From assembly GCA_034509425.1 (NCBI GenBank), contig JAVTVJ010000300.1, forward strand, positions 62,001-126,000: a DNA stretch of 64,000 bases, read 5' to 3'. The position numbers were made by a program, and so were the translations under genes. Positions 1 through 8,973 of the stretch are shown here, one piece after another (positions within the stretch are counted from its first letter, which is position 1; each line of letters starts with the position of its first letter). The notes under the pieces were generated by a model. That model was not told the DNA's origin, searched no databases, and saw nothing but the letters and a program-made list of their open reading frames with translations. The DNA is from Eopsaltria australis. Taxonomy: Eukaryota > Chordata > Aves > Passeriformes > Petroicidae.

Positions 1-1301
1 GGTGGTGCAGCTGGGCCTGGGGGAGGACCCGGCCTGAGCTCTTGCAGATACAGTTCAGCTGGACCAACATCCCAGCTGCAGTGGACAGTGTTGGGCCCTC
101 CTACTCCAGGCCAGGCAGGGGCTGGGCCGGCTCCATCCTGCTCCAGGCCAGGTCCTGCTCTGTCACCCTGGGGCCCTGCTCCGGGCCGGCCCCACCGGGC
201 CGAGCCAGCTCTGCAGAGCCAGGCCACAGAGACTCTGAGGGCTTTTGCCACCCGGCTCGGACTTTTCAAACAGCCCGGCAAAGATCATGTGAGCATCGCA
301 AGAGAGAGAGAGAGGGATTAACCCTCTCCATGCCCGGACTAAACCTGCAGACACCCATCCTTCCTACACAGAGAGAGGAACGAGTGAGGACACCTACAGA
401 AATGCAGCATAGAGAATTTAAAGTCAGTGAAGGAAGGAGAGCCGACACCTAGAGGGAGGAGCATGAGAAGTGCTTCGATAGTGAAGATGAAAATTCTTTT
501 GTAGAACCATGGTTGGGACTAAGCTAATAAATTCCCTGTAATATATGAAGGAATAGTCCAAAGGGGGGATGTGATGTTCTAATTGCAGCCAGATAGCCAA
601 GGCACCTGGGTAGAGATAAGTAGGTACTGAAGTAAGTGCAGCCTGATGAGAAGCTCAAAGAAAGACAGAGAAGAGGCTGTGACGTCCCTCGCCCCCGGGG
701 AATGCCAGAGAACTCGTATTGTCAGGAGAACCTGTGTTGCTAGACACAGAAGAAGGGGATTTTTCTTTGCTGCTGCAATAGAACTGCTCATCCTTAAAAG
801 GGTACCCCATGGGCTGTCATGACCCACCCCCCCCCATAGTAGCTGTGGGAAGGCTACTGGTGTAGGGGGCAGGATCTTCCACAACAAGCAGATTTTCCTC
901 CCAGGCAGCTGCTGGTTGAGAGGCTGAAAACCATAAAAAACTGTATTTTCTTACAGAAAGTCCATGGTATAAGCAAGAGAGACTTCTCTCCCTAAATGAA
1001 CTAAGAAAAGACTATTTTAGAGGGGGTAAACTGACTAAAAGTTGAAGTGTTGTCTTGTCTGTTGCCAGTGGGCAAAAAATGGAGAGGTGGGGGGAGGAGA
1101 GGTGGTCTGAGGGTTTTGTTCTGGTTTTTCCTGGTTTTTTCCCTTTGTTTTAGATTTATTAAGAAACTTTCTTTATCTTCTTCAAAGCTTGAGCCTGCTT
1201 TGCCTACTCCTAATCATTATCTCACAGCAAAATCAGGTAAATTTTGGTAAGTGTGCCGGTATTTGGCCAGAAACTCGAATAGGTGAACTGAAACCACTAC
1301 A
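1..1301 (+). repeat. Long LTR-type repeat, family D, copy 1 (cut by window start)
   Basis: This is the reverse complement of the repeats at 10741-12343, 53029-54635 and 61035-62335. All share the same end, which here reads ...aaaccactaca at 1291-1301. The first roughly 300 bp of the element lie outside the window. Visible parts are a (GA)n run near 300-315, an AATAAA-containing stretch near 525, a purine run at 560-571 followed by TGTGATGTTC, and T-rich sequence near the 3' end. TG/CA ends on complete copies and a 5-bp target duplication on one copy support LTR-type integration. Short open frames inside it recur in the other copies and are not genes. The family name is not known to me. Confidence 0.75.
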
Positions 1302-2799
1302 CCATGTTATGCAGCTCTGGGGCAGGACATCTACCCCCCTCACCTCCTCCTCCTGTGTGCCACAGATAACAGGTGCATAAAGAGATAACCCAAGGGCAGG
1401 AAGGCCCAGCAGGGGTCATCTCTGGCGCCAGAGGGCTCAAGCCTCAGCTAAGAATGAACATCTTAGTCTGCAGAGCTGATGGAAGGAGAGATAAAAGAAA
1501 AATCACTGACTTAAGAATCATGGTTTTACACTATAAAAGATACACGAGCTAACACTGGGGCAGAAGTCTCTCACACCCTAAAAGTGTTTGAAGCTTCTCC
1601 CCGAAGTCTGGACGCAGGTTTCATGGTTACTTCTCCGGGGATTGAGGGAAAGGACCTTGATATGCTGCACCAACAAATTGGATGATAAGATACATTGAAT
1701 CCTAAGATTATGCTATTTCTTCGCTAGCTGTAACTGAAAAAGGTACCATTCTCATGCACTGTATATATTAAACTACTAGTAGTCTTTCTTTTTGTTTTAT
1801 TCCTGTGTAGTATTGGTTTGTTTTTGAGTCTTATGTCTGTTAGTTTCCCCATCTATTAATAAATGATTCATTCTATAATAGACAGAATCAGTCATGATTA
1901 AAAGAACTTATACACGAAAGTGGGTTTTGGGGTGCTGGTTACCTCAATAAGGTTACTACCTACTGCCAAGGCCTGGGCAGGAGGCAAGGACTGATATTTA
2001 ACTCCCACATCCATTCATGACTAGCTCACCCTAGCTCGTCTCTCCCTCCCTTGAAATGTTATGCTGAAGCTAATGTAAAGGTGTCCAGCTGTCATTGAAG
2101 CCTGCAGTGGCTTTATCAAATTTCTCTCTGAAGGCTCTGTGCTGGTTCAGAATAATTCACAGCATTATCTGGGTTTGCTTGTTCAGCCAAACACCAGACT
2201 ACCTTAGGGTCTTCCTGTCTGTGCTCCAGGGTCCCACAGGGCCTCTTAAGCATAGAATAAATCAGAGCACAAGGCCTCTCCCAGGAAAAGCCTCAGGTCC
2301 TCTCTTTGGAGGCCTCTTTGAAGATTTTCCTTCCCAGGATAGCTGGGAATGATGTGATCTGTCTCGATGTCACCTCTGGTGCCATTGGTTCTCATTCACT
2401 TTCAGCAGGGGCTGGAGAGAGGTTTTAGTTCAGAACTATTTCTCTCCATCTGAGGAGCAAATGGTGAAGAAAAACTTCATTACAGAATCACTCCCCTCTG
2501 GCTCTTCAGGAATCTACAGGATCTACAGGGTCTTTACAAAATTTGGCCTAAGAGAAACAGCTGAATTATCAACCACGTTGACATTTTGCCTACTGAATCA
2601 TAGGCGTGGTGGGTAAGCAGTTTGGTAGCTGACCTGTGCCACTTAGACTCAACCACAGTAGTGAAGCCAGTGCTGGGAGTTTACTCAGGTTTGGAGACAG
2701 GGGTGTCTGGGTGCCTTATGTTGTACAGTGCTTGGTGTGAAGGAGACAGGTCTCATACAGACACTGCACCATGTGAACCTGGGTCTTTGTTTTTTGTAG
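1302..2799. other. Non-coding stretch upstream of the HSPA12-like relic
   Basis: No exon was recognised. The part from about 1304 to 1960 has LTR-like elements (TGTTATGCAG start, TATAAAAG near 1532, AATAAATGATT near 1858) and could be an old solo LTR, but I could not fix its 3' end. The N-terminal HSPA12 exons, including the phosphate-1 motif, were looked for here and not found. Confidence 0.4.
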
Positions 2800-3024
2800 A
2801 TTGTCATAGCTGGCATGGAGCTGAAAGCCAGCAATGGAAAGTTGATCCCTGCCCTGACAGTCTTTTCCGAAAGCCTGCACTACCTGAAGGAACATGCTTT
2901 GGACACCATTAAGGAGGCCTCTTTCCAAACTGTCTACGACCAGGAGGAGGTCACCTGGGTCATTACAGTCCCAGCCATATGGAGCGCTGCTGCCAAGCAG
3001 TTCGTGCGTCTGGCAGCAAAAGAG
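2800..3024 (+). pseudogene. HSPA12-like exon (75 codons)
   Basis: The exon lies between a pyrimidine-rich acceptor (tttttgtag, ending 2799) and a gtaaaa donor at 3025. It is exactly 225 nt and begins and ends in phase 0. It encodes a segment with ALTVFSESLHYLKEHAL followed by VTWVITVPAIWSAAAKQF, the conserved VPA(I/F)W strand-turn of the Hsp70/HSPA12 ATPase fold. This exon has no stop or frameshift of its own. Introns on both sides show that the locus is not a processed retrocopy. Confidence 0.85.
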
Positions 3025-3379
3025 GTAAAAGCAGGGGTTACTCGATTTCCTCAAATTACTTTTGGAGGATTCTCTGCCTATTGAGGCAAAGGAACTCCTC
3101 AATATGTAAACAACTTGTATTTCAAATTTCAGTCCATTGGGCAGAGAAATCTTCCACATTGAGGGTGGTGAGGGAGAGGATGTCCCCAGGTGACAGTAAC
3201 AACAGCTCTGCCCTCTCCACCCACTGCCGTGTAGAAATGAGCCCCACAGAGATCAGCAGTGAAAGAACTACCACCCCTGCATGAGATGCTGGGGTGAGAA
3301 CAATCTCCCTAGCAGGTGGTGTTCATGCAGCAATCTCACCCCCTTTCCTTGAACTGACTCCTCTCTTTCATGATTTTAG
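3025..3379 (+). other. Intron of HSPA12-like relic
   Basis: This is a 355-bp intron from gtaaaa to a ttttag acceptor. Nothing else was recognised in it. Confidence 0.7.
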
Positions 3380-3414
3380 GCAGGAATTATCTCTGACATG
3401 CTCTCTAGGAACCT

Positions 3415-3996
3415 TGTTGCGGTGGTTCGGAACCAGGAAAGACGAGGACTTCCGGTGGCATGTTCCACAGACAGAGAGTTTCCCCCCGAAGCTCCCAGAG
3501 GCAGTGGTTTGGACCACCAAGCCACGAACCCCAAGTTCCTGCTATTGGTTCCTTGATTTGTCTGTTATGTTTCCCCGTTCTGGGAAATTCCCTGTCACTC
3601 CCTTGTTCATTCGTTGTTCTCTCTTCCCCCTCCCCTCCCTAAACCCCATTCGACCATGTACCCCGGCCCCTCCCATGTATTGCCCCTTTGCCCTCAGTTT
3701 ATTGGATGTTGTTCCTCCCTTAAATACCCATGTAATGAGCTGTTCTTGGCTCTTGGTCTCTGTGCTCCCTTGGAGGTAATAAACCTACCGAATTCACACA
3801 CTAAGAGCCCTCCTTCTCTGGGAGTTCTTTGCTATCTCGCCGTGCTCTGAGGGCAACATCTCCTCAGACCGGGACGCGGACTAGCGGTGTCCTCATCGGC
3901 TCACCGGGGAAGCCTTCTAGAACACGAACGGCCTCCCAGGTTCACGCTAGCGCTCTGCTGCCGGTACCGGGGCGGGATAAAGCAGGGAACGCAACA
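3415..3996 (+). repeat. 5' LTR of compact ERV-K-like element
   Basis: 582 bp with a TGTTGC...GCAACA perfect 6-bp inverted end pair. A TATA-like TTAAATA lies near 3720 and the poly(A) signal AATAAA at 3778-3783, giving the expected U3-R-U5 order. The 161-aa open frame across 3294-3779 is an accident of this LTR; it recurs in the 3' LTR. Confidence 0.9.
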
Positions 3997-3999
3997 AAG

Positions 4000-4017
4000 T
4001 GGCGCACCGAACATGGA
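4000..4017 (+). other. Primer-binding site, tRNA-Lys-like
   Basis: TGGCGCaCCGAACATGGA starts three bases after the 5' LTR. It resembles the tRNA-Lys3 site with one extra base and one substitution. Lys priming is usual for betaretrovirus-like elements. The exact tRNA is an inference. Confidence 0.65.
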
Positions 4018-4270
4018 CTTCGATTCTTCGTAGTTCCCTGCGAGCGACCTGGATACGCGGCAGCGATCCGGACTGCGCCTTCGGGACGCCGCTCCCCTGA
4101 AAAGGACCTCCACGTTCTAGTGGTGGACTTGGAAGGGCCGTCATTAACCGTTCTGGAGCGTCTGAAGCGTGTACGCTAGCTGAGCGGACTGACGAACCCA
4201 GAGACCCTTGCTCTTTTAGATGTTTTCTCTTCCTCCGGAGCCAGTATCGGCAACTGAAGCCGGGATCGAG

Positions 4271-4498
4271 GAACCAAGATCCGCGCGCAGCCGGTAAGGT
4301 TCAGCAGCCGCGAGACGCGGCGGGAAAAGAACTGGGATCCGCGCGCAGGCGGCGAGGCTCGGTGGCCGCGAGACGCGGCGGGAAAGGAACCGAGGTCCAC
4401 GCGCAGGCAGAGAGGCTCGGTGGCCGCGAGACGCGGCGGGAAAGGAACCGATGTCCGCGTGCAGGCGGAGAGGTTCGGTCCGCGATAGGCGGCGGGAA
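4271..4498 (+). repeat. Four 58-bp tandem repeats in the proviral leader
   Basis: Units start at 4271, 4329, 4387 and 4445. The first three are 58 bp and the last is shorter. The shared core is ccgcgagacgcggcggga. Only unit 1 reads cagccGGTAAGGTT, a good 5' splice donor (GT at 4294-4295); the matching place in units 2 and 3 reads caggcggcgaggct or a close variant, which is not a donor. The position before gag suggests a packaging or splicing role, which is inference. Confidence 0.9.
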
Positions 4499-4570
4499 TT
4501 AGGCTCCGGGGAGAGTTTTTCACTTAGTTGTGCCGTATAAAAAGAGTAAGGAGGCTTTTATTCGGAGACA

Positions 4571-5779
4571 ATGGGTATTAGGTTGTCCCGAATAGAGCTG
4601 GAGTTTTATGTCCAAGTTAAAGAGACCCTAAAGTTAAAAAATGGGAAAGCTAATAAGAGGGCTTGGAAATGTTTTGTTAAGTGGATTTTTGTTAACGTCC
4701 CTTTTGCTTCTGCCTCTTCTGTTAAAACTCTGAGTTTTTGGGACTTAGTAGAAAAACGTTTACAGGCAGTGGAGAGAGGGGGTGATGTTTCTGTTCGGAA
4801 ATTTTTTCCGTTGTTGATTTTAATTTGTTATACTTTGCATAATTGTCGGGAAAATTCGGAATCCCCGATTCATCCATCCCATGTTCCTAATTCCCCTTTT
4901 CCCAATCCCTCTTCCCCGCTGCAGGAAAGCGCACCCCTCGGTTCTCCCTGCTATGAGACTGATTCCCTCATAGCGAACTTTACCCCAAACCCTTTCTCCG
5001 AGCCCTCAGTCAAACTCGCGCCGGCTGCGCTCCCCCATTGTTCTGAGTTTAAAGATGGCGGCGGCCTCGTAGCGCCGTGCCACCACCCTTGCACCCGCTG
5101 CGCAGTCTCACGCCAAAAGCCCGCGAATCCTCCCAGCTCCTCCCACGGTTCCTTGCCCTTCGCGTTGATTGGCCCTGCGTCAGGTTCCCCCCCCGCGGCC
5201 GATGATGTCTTCGCGTCGGGTCCCTCCCCTTGCGCCGGAGGTCCCTGCCCCAGCCCGAGGGAGGTCCCTGCCCCACCGCGCGCCTGGACTGCCCATATCA
5301 ACTGCAGTCCCGCCCCTAACCACCGCCCACTCCCAGATTCCCACGCCCTCTCTTTCACATCCTGTGATTGGGGACCAAAAAGTGGAGAAGCCGGAACCTG
5401 CGATGCAGCTGGTCAGTCAAGCCCTGCAGTGGCATCAGGTGTGCACAGCCCTCAGGGTAACAACCCACGATGGGAATCACAGTCACCTGCAGCCTTGCGG
5501 GAGCTTTGCAAGGTAGAGAGAGAGCTTGGAAGAAATTCTCCTCACTTTAAAAGAGTGCTGGTCCCATCTAATATAAAAACAATCATGATAGGTATTTTAG
5601 TTAAGATTCAGTATTGGGTGTGGGAAAAGATATGGAAGCAGCAGCTTCAAAGCTTGCTGAACAGTTCTAATCATCCTCCACCTAAGTCTTCCACAGGCTC
5701 CTGGACACCACATGCTCCATCCCATTTGGGAAACGCATCAAGGAGCGCGGATCAGAACTGCGCTCCTCAAAGAAATTAA
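4571..5779 (+). CDS. Truncated Gag-like ORF of the compact provirus (402 codons)
   Basis: The ORF starts at an ATG followed by Gly (MGIRLS), fitting N-terminal myristoylation of retroviral matrix proteins. Residues 1-95 look like a betaretroviral matrix domain, with a Trp-rich core (KCFVKWIF, FWDLVEKRLQ). About residues 98-290 are proline/serine-rich linker. Near residue 305 an ALRELCKVERELG segment resembles the first helix of a capsid domain. After that the Gag match stops and unrelated sequence follows to the stop, so capsid and nucleocapsid are deleted. No frameshift is seen. The remaining frame is intact at the DNA level; whether it is expressed is unknown. An alternative is an accessory-like ORF specific to this non-autonomous family. 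Confidence 0.65.
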   Translation: MGIRLSRIELEFYVQVKETLKLKNGKANKRAWKCFVKWIFVNVPFASASSVKTLSFWDLVEKRLQAVERGGDVSVRKFFPLLILICYTLHNCRENSESPIHPSHVPNSPFPNPSSPLQESAPLGSPCYETDSLIANFTPNPFSEPSVKLAPAALPHCSEFKDGGGLVAPCHHPCTRCAVSRQKPANPPSSSHGSLPFALIGPASGSPPAADDVFASGPSPCAGGPCPSPREVPAPPRAWTAHINCSPAPNHRPLPDSHALSFTSCDWGPKSGEAGTCDAAGQSSPAVASGVHSPQGNNPRWESQSPAALRELCKVERELGRNSPHFKRVLVPSNIKTIMIGILVKIQYWVWEKIWKQQLQSLLNSSNHPPPKSSTGSWTPHAPSHLGNASRSADQNCAPQRN

Positions 5780-5793
5780 AAGCTGAATCTACT

Positions 5794-6060
5794 GTGTCCT
5801 GCCCTCCATCACCACCCATGCCACTGGAAACACCATCAGAGGCGATCCCAGATGACCAGTTGCTTGAACCACGATGGCTGAAGTTAGTAGGTGTCATGAC
5901 TTTCCACCCAACGCGTCCACCAGAACAGACCCAGACGCCTCCACCAACAGACGCTGCTCCACAGAGATCAGCATGGAAGAGAAGGAAAAAGAAGACTCCA
6001 GACTTTGACAGCGATCAAGAAAAATCACTGAGACCCTTCTTCTTGATATCTTCCCCTTAG
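5794..6060 (+). CDS. Short proline-rich ORF with basic patch in the provirus
   Basis: An 88-codon frame lies just downstream of the Gag-like ORF in another frame. It is proline-rich and contains the basic run WKRRKKK near its end. Betaretroviruses encode small basic RNA-export proteins (Rec/Rem type) at the start of env, and position and composition would fit such a relic, but I see no specific motif. It may also be leftover env leader sequence. Confidence 0.35.
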   Translation: MSCPPSPPMPLETPSEAIPDDQLLEPRWLKLVGVMTFHPTRPPEQTQTPPPTDAAPQRSAWKRRKKKTPDFDSDQEKSLRPFFLISSP

Positions 6061-6138
6061 ACTCTCCCTAAACCTGCCCCATGTACCTCCCGTACCCCAA
6101 TAATTCCCAGTCCTGTAGAGAGACAATGCTTTAACAAT

Positions 6139-6286
6139 GTTTGTTTGTTTATTTGCAGATTTTCAAGACTTTGCTTTGGATTTTAGTTATAATCTTCATT
6201 GTGCTAAGCTTCCTTAGATGTTTTAAAACCTTCATAATTTCTTTTATTAACAAGTCACTTTCTTTAAGTAAAAAGACAGGGGGAGA
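6139..6286 (+). CDS. Env-like membrane-anchor fragment before the 3' LTR
   Basis: The reading frame after a strong acceptor (ttgtttgtttatttgcag, AG at 6157-6158) is highly hydrophobic (LLWILVIIFIVLSFL), then has a short tail running into the LTR. That is the expected place and character of the Env transmembrane anchor and cytoplasmic tail. Everything upstream of the anchor in Env is missing. The donor in leader repeat unit 1 could splice to this acceptor. Confidence 0.5.
6270..6286 (+). other. Polypurine tract of compact provirus
   Basis: The sequence aaaaagacagggggaga directly abuts the 3' LTR start, as expected for the plus-strand primer of reverse transcription. Confidence 0.85.
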
Positions 6287-6868
6287 TGTTGCGGTGGTTC
6301 GGAACCAGGAAAGACGAGGACTTCCGGTGGCATGTTCCACAGACAGAGAGTTTCCCCCCGAAGCTCCCAGAGGCAGTGGTTTGGACCACCAAGCCACGAA
6401 CCCCAAGTTCCTGCTATTGGTTCCTTGATTTGTCTGTTATGTTTCCCCGTTCTGGGAAATTCCCTGTCACTCCCTTGTTCATTCGTTGTTCTCTCTTCCC
6501 CCTCCCCTCCCTAAACCCCATTCGGCAATGTACCCCGGCCCCTCCCATGTATTGCCCCTTTGCCCTCAGTTTATTGGATGTTGTTCCTCCCTTAAATACC
6601 CATGTAATGAGCTGTTCTTGGCTCTTGGTCTCTGTGCTCCCTTGGAGGTAATAAACCTACCAAATTCACACACTAAGAGCCCTCCTTCTCTGGGAGTTCT
6701 TTGCTATCTCGCCGTGCTCTGAGGGCAACATCTCCTCAGACCGGGACGCGGACTAGCGGTGTCCTCATCAGCTCACCGGGGAAGCCTTCTAGAACACGAA
6801 CGGCCTCCCAGGTTCACGCTAGCGCTCTGCTGCCGGTACTGGGGCAGGATAAAGCAGGGAACGCAACA
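6287..6868 (+). repeat. 3' LTR of compact ERV-K-like element
   Basis: 582 bp, the same length as the 5' LTR. I counted six substitutions and no indels between the two. It is followed directly by the second gaacct duplication and then by HSPA12-like coding sequence. Confidence 0.9.
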
Positions 6869-7011
6869 GAACCTGATCATTGCCTTGGAGCCAGAAGCTG
6901 CATTGCTGTGGTGCAAGCAACTTCCACAGGAAGGGTTTATGGCAGACAGCAGTGACAAGAAGAAGTTTGAAGACTCCCCTGGGATCTAGTATATTGTTGT
7001 TGACTGTGGAG

Positions 7012-7912
7012 GTAAAATTCTCCCTGTTTAACAGGTACCATCTTTGCTGGGCATGGTGCATGGCTATTTCACAATATGGCCAGAGGTCCCAGAGCTTGGA
7101 CTCCACTGCTGTGCTTGTCATGGGGTTTTTATTTTTATTTCTCACCTGATGAGATCCTGTGGGCAGGCAGAAAAATAGGAGGAAAGAACCGGATTGTGTC
7201 TCACACTGCAGTGCTCTTCAGGCCAGTCACAACACGAGGACGTGCCCTCGTACCAGATCAGCTGGCACTGTGTCCCAGCATCAGCCACTGGCATACACCA
7301 TGTGCTCTTTTGTAGCTTGAGCTCACAGCCTCCTCTCTAGAAGCAACTGTAGTTATTGCCCAGTGAAGTGACCAAAGAGATGAGCTAGCAGACACTGAAG
7401 AGTAAATCATTAAGAATATTTGATTAAGCACTTCACAGTAATTTCTCTAGATTATTGAGGTTTTTTGGTGTGATGTGACTTTTCTGCCAAGAGCAGTCTG
7501 GTGGTTGTGAACAAATACTGAAAAGGCATCAAGAGGACCACAAGTTCCTTCTGAGTCTTCTCACCACTGCTCAGGAGTCAACCACCTATGTGAGGAGGCC
7601 AGGCTCGGTTTGTGATCAGACAGGAGATCGGCTTGTTCAGTGAGCAAGTCAGAGCATCCAGCTCTTATCAGAAATAACTGCAGGAGCCTTGTGAGACCAG
7701 GCTTTTAAACAAAAGTGCATAGATTTAAGAAATCTGGAGAAGTACAGGCAATAGCAGAAGACTGAGGATGAGGAAAGAAAGCAGCAGAAAAGCACATCTG
7801 TGAATTGTGCGTTCAGAAGATAAGATTAAATTCAGTGGAAACTCGTGTACTTTAAAGCAAACAGCACAATTAATTTGAGTCTCTGTGTCTGTGTGTGTGT
7901 GTGTGTGTGTAG
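7012..7912 (+). other. Intron of HSPA12-like relic
   Basis: This intron runs from gtaaaa to an acceptor made of a (TG)n run ending in tag at 7910-7912. The (TG)n microsatellite at about 7890-7910 occupies the place of the polypyrimidine tract. No further exon was seen. Confidence 0.65.
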
Positions 7913-8973
7913 GTGGCACAGTAGACATCACAGTACATGACATCCAAGAAAACCATTACCTAAAGGAGTTACACAAGGCAACTGGAGGTGGATAGGGAGG
8001 CAACAGAATGGATGAAAACTTCACCAATTTCCTCAAGGAAATATTCAATGATGGCATATGGGATGAATACGTAAAGAAGCACCCTACTGAATTACAAAAT
8101 ATGATGTACAACTTCAGCCTACAGAAATGCTCTGCTAGCAGGGAGGCAGTCTACATACGTTGCTACTACAACCTGATCAGAGTGGCAAAGTCCAAGGAGG
8201 ACATCTCCCAGTTCTTCAAAAAAGCAGCAGGAGCTGTGTGGTGTGATGGGACGATCATGATTACACATGAGAAAATGAAGAGCTTGTTTGACTACAGTAT
8301 CAACAATATCATTTGTGCTTTGAGGGAAATTCTTTGCAAACCCTAGATGGACAAAGCCCAGTACATTTTACTTGTGGGAGGCTTTGCATCCAGCATCATC
8401 CTGCGAGATGCAGTCAGGGAGGCCTTTAGCAGAGAGTATCACATCCCTTGTCCCATGGAGGCCCAGGTGGCCATTGCAAAAGGGGCTGTTTTATTTGGAG
8501 TTAATCCACACATCATTACCTCAAGAATCAGCTGTAGGACATATGGCTTAGAAATAGGTGAGGAATTTAATGATGCTATCCATGATGCCCGTAAACGGAG
8601 GGTCTCAAAAGCTGGTGACTATATTTATTGCACAGGCCTCTTCAAGAAACTGGTGGAAATCAGGGAGTCAGTGGATATACATGAAGTTGCCCCCTATGAT
8701 TTTTTTCCAACAGAACCAGATCAAACAAGGGTAGTCTTTGCTTTCTATTGTACAAAAAACCAGAATGTTCAGTACGTAGATGAGGAAGGGATGGAACAGC
8801 TTGGCTTCTGTGTAGTGCCATCGCCAGACATATGGCATGGGAGGAATTGCAGGCTGAAAGTGGAGATTAAATTTGGGCTCACTGAATTCAAAGCCACGTG
8901 TACTGATGTTACTTCCAAAGAAAGTCGGACAGTTGTAATGGATTTTTTATCTTATAAATACTCATCATATTGA
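7913..8973 (+). pseudogene. HSPA12-like last exon (C-terminal half of ATPase domain)
   Basis: The exon starts with GT|GGC ACA GTA GAC, completing the phosphate-2 GGGTVD motif, and runs 353 codons to TGA at 8971-8973. Conserved features include QYILLVGGFASS (the adenosine-binding motif of the Hsp70 fold) near 8365-8400 and the AQVAIAKGAVLFG segment near 8460-8500. Two in-frame TAG codons interrupt it: 7993-7995, in a GG-x-GG context where related proteins may carry Trp, and 8344-8346, just before the adenosine motif. The 208 codons after the last TAG are open, which fits recent loss rather than ancient decay. Confidence 0.85.

Larger units (their letters stand above)
3415..6868 (+). mobile_element. 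Compact class II (ERV-K-like) provirus, internally deleted
   Basis: The element is bounded by 582-bp LTRs (3415-3996 and 6287-6868) beginning TGTTGC and ending GCAACA, and flanked by the 6-bp duplication gaacct (3409-3414 and 6869-6874). The LTRs differ at 6 sites by my alignment (about 1 percent), so the insertion is young on the host time scale. The interior is only 2,290 bp. It has a Lys-type primer site, a GC-rich leader with four tandem repeats, a Gag-type ORF with a matrix-like start, a short basic ORF, a membrane-anchor ORF and a polypurine tract. Protease, reverse transcriptase, integrase and the Env surface part are absent, so it must have been moved by proteins supplied in trans. 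Confidence 0.9.
3380..7011 (+). pseudogene. HSPA12-like middle exon, split by a provirus
   Basis: The exon starts after tgattttag at 3380, runs to 3414, and resumes at 6875 after the provirus and the second copy of the 6-bp duplication (6869-6874). The original exon was 172 nt. It encodes the IALEPEAAL motif and ends in YIVVDCG, the first half of the phosphate-2 motif, which is completed by the next exon. A TAG at 6987-6989 replaces a codon just before YIVVDCG. The 7012 donor reads gtaaaa. With the 3.45-kb insertion this exon could not be used normally. Confidence 0.85.
2800..8973 (+). pseudogene. HSPA12-like (atypical Hsp70) gene, inactivated
   Basis: Three exons are readable: 2800-3024, 3380-3414 continued at 6875-7011, and 7913-8973. 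Phases agree across both junctions (0, then 1). Together they cover most of an HSPA12-type ATPase domain. The first has WVITVPAIW, the middle has IALEPEAAL and YIVVDCG, and the last has GTVD and the adenosine motif LLVGGF. HSPA12A/B are Hsp70-related proteins of about 680 residues with a divergent nucleotide-binding domain; the N-terminal part, including phosphate-1, is missing. Four lesions are visible: a provirus inside the middle exon, and in-frame TAG codons at 6987-6989, 7993-7995 and 8344-8346. The rest of the frame is open, so loss looks fairly recent. Which bird HSPA12 paralogue this is cannot be settled here. Confidence 0.85.

Noticed and set aside
3401..3414. Provirus inserted exactly at the 5' end of an exon (ctctctag|gaacct)
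   Set aside because: Reading back in frame, AGIISDMLSR precedes NLIIALEPEAAL and a better acceptor (tgattttag) lies at 3379. Phases then agree with the previous exon, so the insertion is inside the exon, 35 bp from its start.
3294..3779. 161-codon open frame
   Set aside because: It runs from intron into the 5' LTR, and the same frame recurs in the 3' LTR at 6286-6651. LTR sequence, not a gene.
4176..4523. 115-codon minus-strand frame across the leader repeats
   Set aside because: It is produced by the 58-bp GC-rich tandem units and has no independent support.
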